Shown here: one piece after another, positions 6,328 to 7,534 of the stretch
How the letters are laid out: the number at the start of each line of letters is the position of its first letter
Position numbering within the stretch: the stretch's first letter is position 1
Source of the DNA: an uncultured Lachnospiraceae bacterium
GTDB taxonomy: Bacteria; Bacillota; Clostridia; Lachnospirales; Lachnospiraceae
Assembly: GCA_948665105.1 (NCBI GenBank)
Contig: CAPNGW010000093.1
Coordinates: 679 to 8,212 of the forward strand
Reading direction: 5' to 3'
DNA: 7,534 nt
Translations under genes and position numbers: made by a program
The notes under the pieces: generated by a model
The model's input: only the letters and a program-made list of their open reading frames with translations
Told to the model about the DNA's origin: nothing
Database searches by the model: none

Positions 6328-6385
6328 AAAATCACCACTCTATTATTTTTACTGCCTTTTACCATTATAATAGAGTGGTGATTTT
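6328..6385 (-). terminator. Perfect 19-bp inverted repeat between valS and folC: terminator-like hairpin covering the folC ribosome binding site
   Basis: The arms 6367-6385 and 6328-6346 are exact reverse complements over 19 bp, separated by 20 nt. Read on the minus strand, the downstream arm ends in TTTT and continues into a run of six T in total, so RNA reading through from valS would form a long hairpin followed by a U tract, the form of a Rho-independent terminator. The downstream arm also contains GGTGAT (6336-6331), the folC Shine-Dalgarno sequence, and the TTG start follows the arm directly. The upstream arm carries its complement, ATCACC. The hairpin could therefore end valS transcripts and also block folC translation on any readthrough RNA. 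The stem is AT-rich at both ends, so its strength is uncertain. The repeat is seen directly; the terminator and masking roles are inferred. Confidence 0.65.
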
Positions 6386-6391
6386 ATGCAA
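6364..6391 (-). promoter_or_regulatory. Predicted SigA-type promoter for folC
   Basis: A perfect -10 hexamer TATAAT (6369-6364) lies 16 bp downstream of TTGCAT (6391-6386), which matches the TTG half of the -35 consensus. Transcription would start near 6357, about 30 nt before the folC TTG codon. Almost all of the upstream arm of the 19-bp inverted repeat lies between the two hexamers, so RNA from this promoter would lack that arm and could not form the hairpin; only readthrough RNA from valS could. The -35 match is weak, so this is a prediction. Confidence 0.5.
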
Positions 6392-6449
6392 GTTTTTTTC
6401 TTAAATTAAAGGATGTTTTCACCGCAAAAGGGGCTAAAATCTGACAGCC

Positions 6450-7534
6450 TTACCCGATTCTGCTCCTTTTATTTTGTAACAGTTCAGCCTGCGTAAGGCG
6501 CTCACACACCTGATCCATCATCTGTTGGTACTTAGCCAGCTTTTCTTTCTCCTCCTGAATTTTACTTTCAGGAGCCTTACTTAAGAATTTTTCGTTGTTC
6601 AGCATGCCCTGAGAACGGGCCAGCTCTTTTTCCAGACGCTCCTTTTCTTTGGTTAAGCGTTCCCTCTCCTTCTCAAAGTCCACCAGCTCCTCCAGGGGAA
6701 TGTAGATAACTGCAGCGCTGGTTACAGCGGATACAACATCACCAGCGATTCCGGCTCTGTCCGGATACACATTTACCTGACTGGCGCCCATTAATGCTGC
6801 ACAAATCCCCTCAAGGGCACAGAAGGTCATTGCCTCTTTCACCTCCTTGCAGACAATATAGACGCGGGCTTTTTTGCTGGGCGGTACATCCATCTCTGTG
6901 CGCAGAGTGCGAACTGCACGAATTGCTTCCTTGATGATGTCTATCATTTCTTCTTCCTGGGGATAATTTCTGCTTTCAGTGTATGTGGGCCAGGCGGAGA
7001 GCATAATGGTTTCCTCATTCTTGCCGAATGGCATACAGGTATCCTCCTGGGACTGAAGGGTGCAGAAAATCTCCTCGGTAATGAAGGGCATATAGGGGTG
7101 CAGTAATTTTAATGCCTGAATCAGCACCGTTTTTAATGTCCAGAGAGCTGCATTGGCGGAGGAAGGATTCTCCTCCTTCTTGTAGGTACGGGTCTTGGCC
7201 ATCTCAATATACCAATCGCAAAATTCATCCCAGATAAAATCATACACCTTCTGTACGGCAATGCCCAGCTCGAATTTATCCATGTTCTCGGTGACGTCTT
7301 TGACCAGGGTATTTGCCCTGGAGAGAATCCACTTATCAGCGGCCTCCAGGTCTGTCTCTGACGGCTTCGTAACAGTCACGCCCTCCAGATTCATCATAAT
7401 AAAGCGTGAGGCGTTCCAGACCTTGTTGGCAAAGTTCCGGCTGGCCTCCACCCGCTCCCAGTAGAAGCGCATATCGTTGCCGGGAGCATTTCCGGTGATG
7501 AGTGTCAGGCGCAGCGCGTCAGCCCCGTACTTCT
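6450..7534 (-). CDS. valS: Valyl-tRNA synthetase, C-terminal part (5' end outside window)
   Basis: ValRS is a cytoplasmic class I aminoacyl-tRNA synthetase that charges tRNA-Val with valine and edits misactivated threonine. About 361 C-terminal residues are visible, of roughly 880 usual for the family; the frame stays open through the window edge, beginning KYGADALRLTLITGNAPGND, which in ValRS follows the KMSKS loop. Next comes the helical anticodon-binding domain with LLHPYMPFITEEIF, a strong class Ia signature. The last 70 or so residues form a charged coiled coil (FEKERERLTKEKERLEKELA, then NEKFLSKAPESKI), the tRNA-binding arm typical of ValRS. HIGH, KMSKS and the editing domain lie outside the window, as would any T-box leader. 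It ends in TAA, 122 bp before folC, the order also seen in Bacillus. No frameshift is seen. Isoleucyl- or leucyl-tRNA synthetase is unlikely because neither has this C-terminal arm. Confidence 0.97.
   Translation of the reverse strand, partial: KYGADALRLTLITGNAPGNDMRFYWERVEASRNFANKVWNASRFIMMNLEGVTVTKPSETDLEAADKWILSRANTLVKDVTENMDKFELGIAVQKVYDFIWDEFCDWYIEMAKTRTYKKEENPSSANAALWTLKTVLIQALKLLHPYMPFITEEIFCTLQSQEDTCMPFGKNEETIMLSAWPTYTESRNYPQEEEMIDIIKEAIRAVRTLRTEMDVPPSKKARVYIVCKEVKEAMTFCALEGICAALMGASQVNVYPDRAGIAGDVVSAVTSAAVIYIPLEELVDFEKERERLTKEKERLEKELARSQGMLNNEKFLSKAPESKIQEEKEKLAKYQQMMDQVCERLTQAELLQNKRSRIG

Noticed and set aside
6328..6385. The palindrome before folC as a miniature mobile element or CRISPR-like repeat
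   Set aside because: There is one copy in the window, no visible target-site duplication, and its overlap with promoter and ribosome binding site fits regulation better.

Overview
The window looks like chromosomal DNA from an endospore-forming member of the Clostridia, most likely Lachnospiraceae or a close relative. The reasons are the moderate GC content, strong AGGAGG-type ribosome binding sites, a spoIIA operon followed directly by spoVA genes, and a valS-folC pair as found in many Firmicutes. This placement is inferred from gene content and protein character; no database search was run. Every convincing gene lies on the minus strand, so the locus is transcribed from high to low coordinates.

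Region 1 (7534 to about 4887, metabolism and translation): the 3' part of valS (valyl-tRNA synthetase) is followed by a 122-bp gap and then folC (folylpolyglutamate/dihydrofolate synthase). The gap holds a perfect 19-bp inverted repeat. Its upstream arm lies in the spacer of a good SigA-type promoter, and its downstream arm holds the folC Shine-Dalgarno sequence just before a TTG start codon. An undescribed acidic 47-residue protein follows folC with an 8-bp overlap and a near-perfect ribosome binding site.

Region 2 (4862 to 3332): a 474-residue membrane protein with an N-terminal zinc ribbon, cytoplasmic TPR-like repeats, a Lys-rich linker, one membrane span, a coiled coil and extracytoplasmic TPR-like repeats. 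It ends shortly before a Rho-independent terminator that separates it from the sporulation genes.

Region 3 (3264 to 1801): spoIIAA, spoIIAB and sigF, tightly packed. They encode the anti-anti-sigma factor, the anti-sigma kinase and the first forespore sigma factor. dacF, which precedes them in Bacillus, is absent.

Region 4 (1806 to 1): a spoVA unit. A sequence that fully matches the SigG consensus (GTATA, 17 bp, CATACTA) overlaps the end of sigF. It precedes an unrecognised 82-residue single-span membrane protein, then spoVAA (4-bp ATGA overlap), spoVAB (11-bp overlap) and spoVAC, which runs off the window. The products are expected at the inner forespore membrane, in the channel that moves dipicolinic acid.

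The regulation that can be read is as follows. spoIIA makes SigF early in the forespore. SigF leads to SigG (encoded elsewhere), and SigG would then switch on the spoVA unit from the promoter at the sigF stop codon. The most novel items are the small protein leading the spoVA unit, the 47-residue protein after folC, and the hairpin/promoter arrangement at folC.
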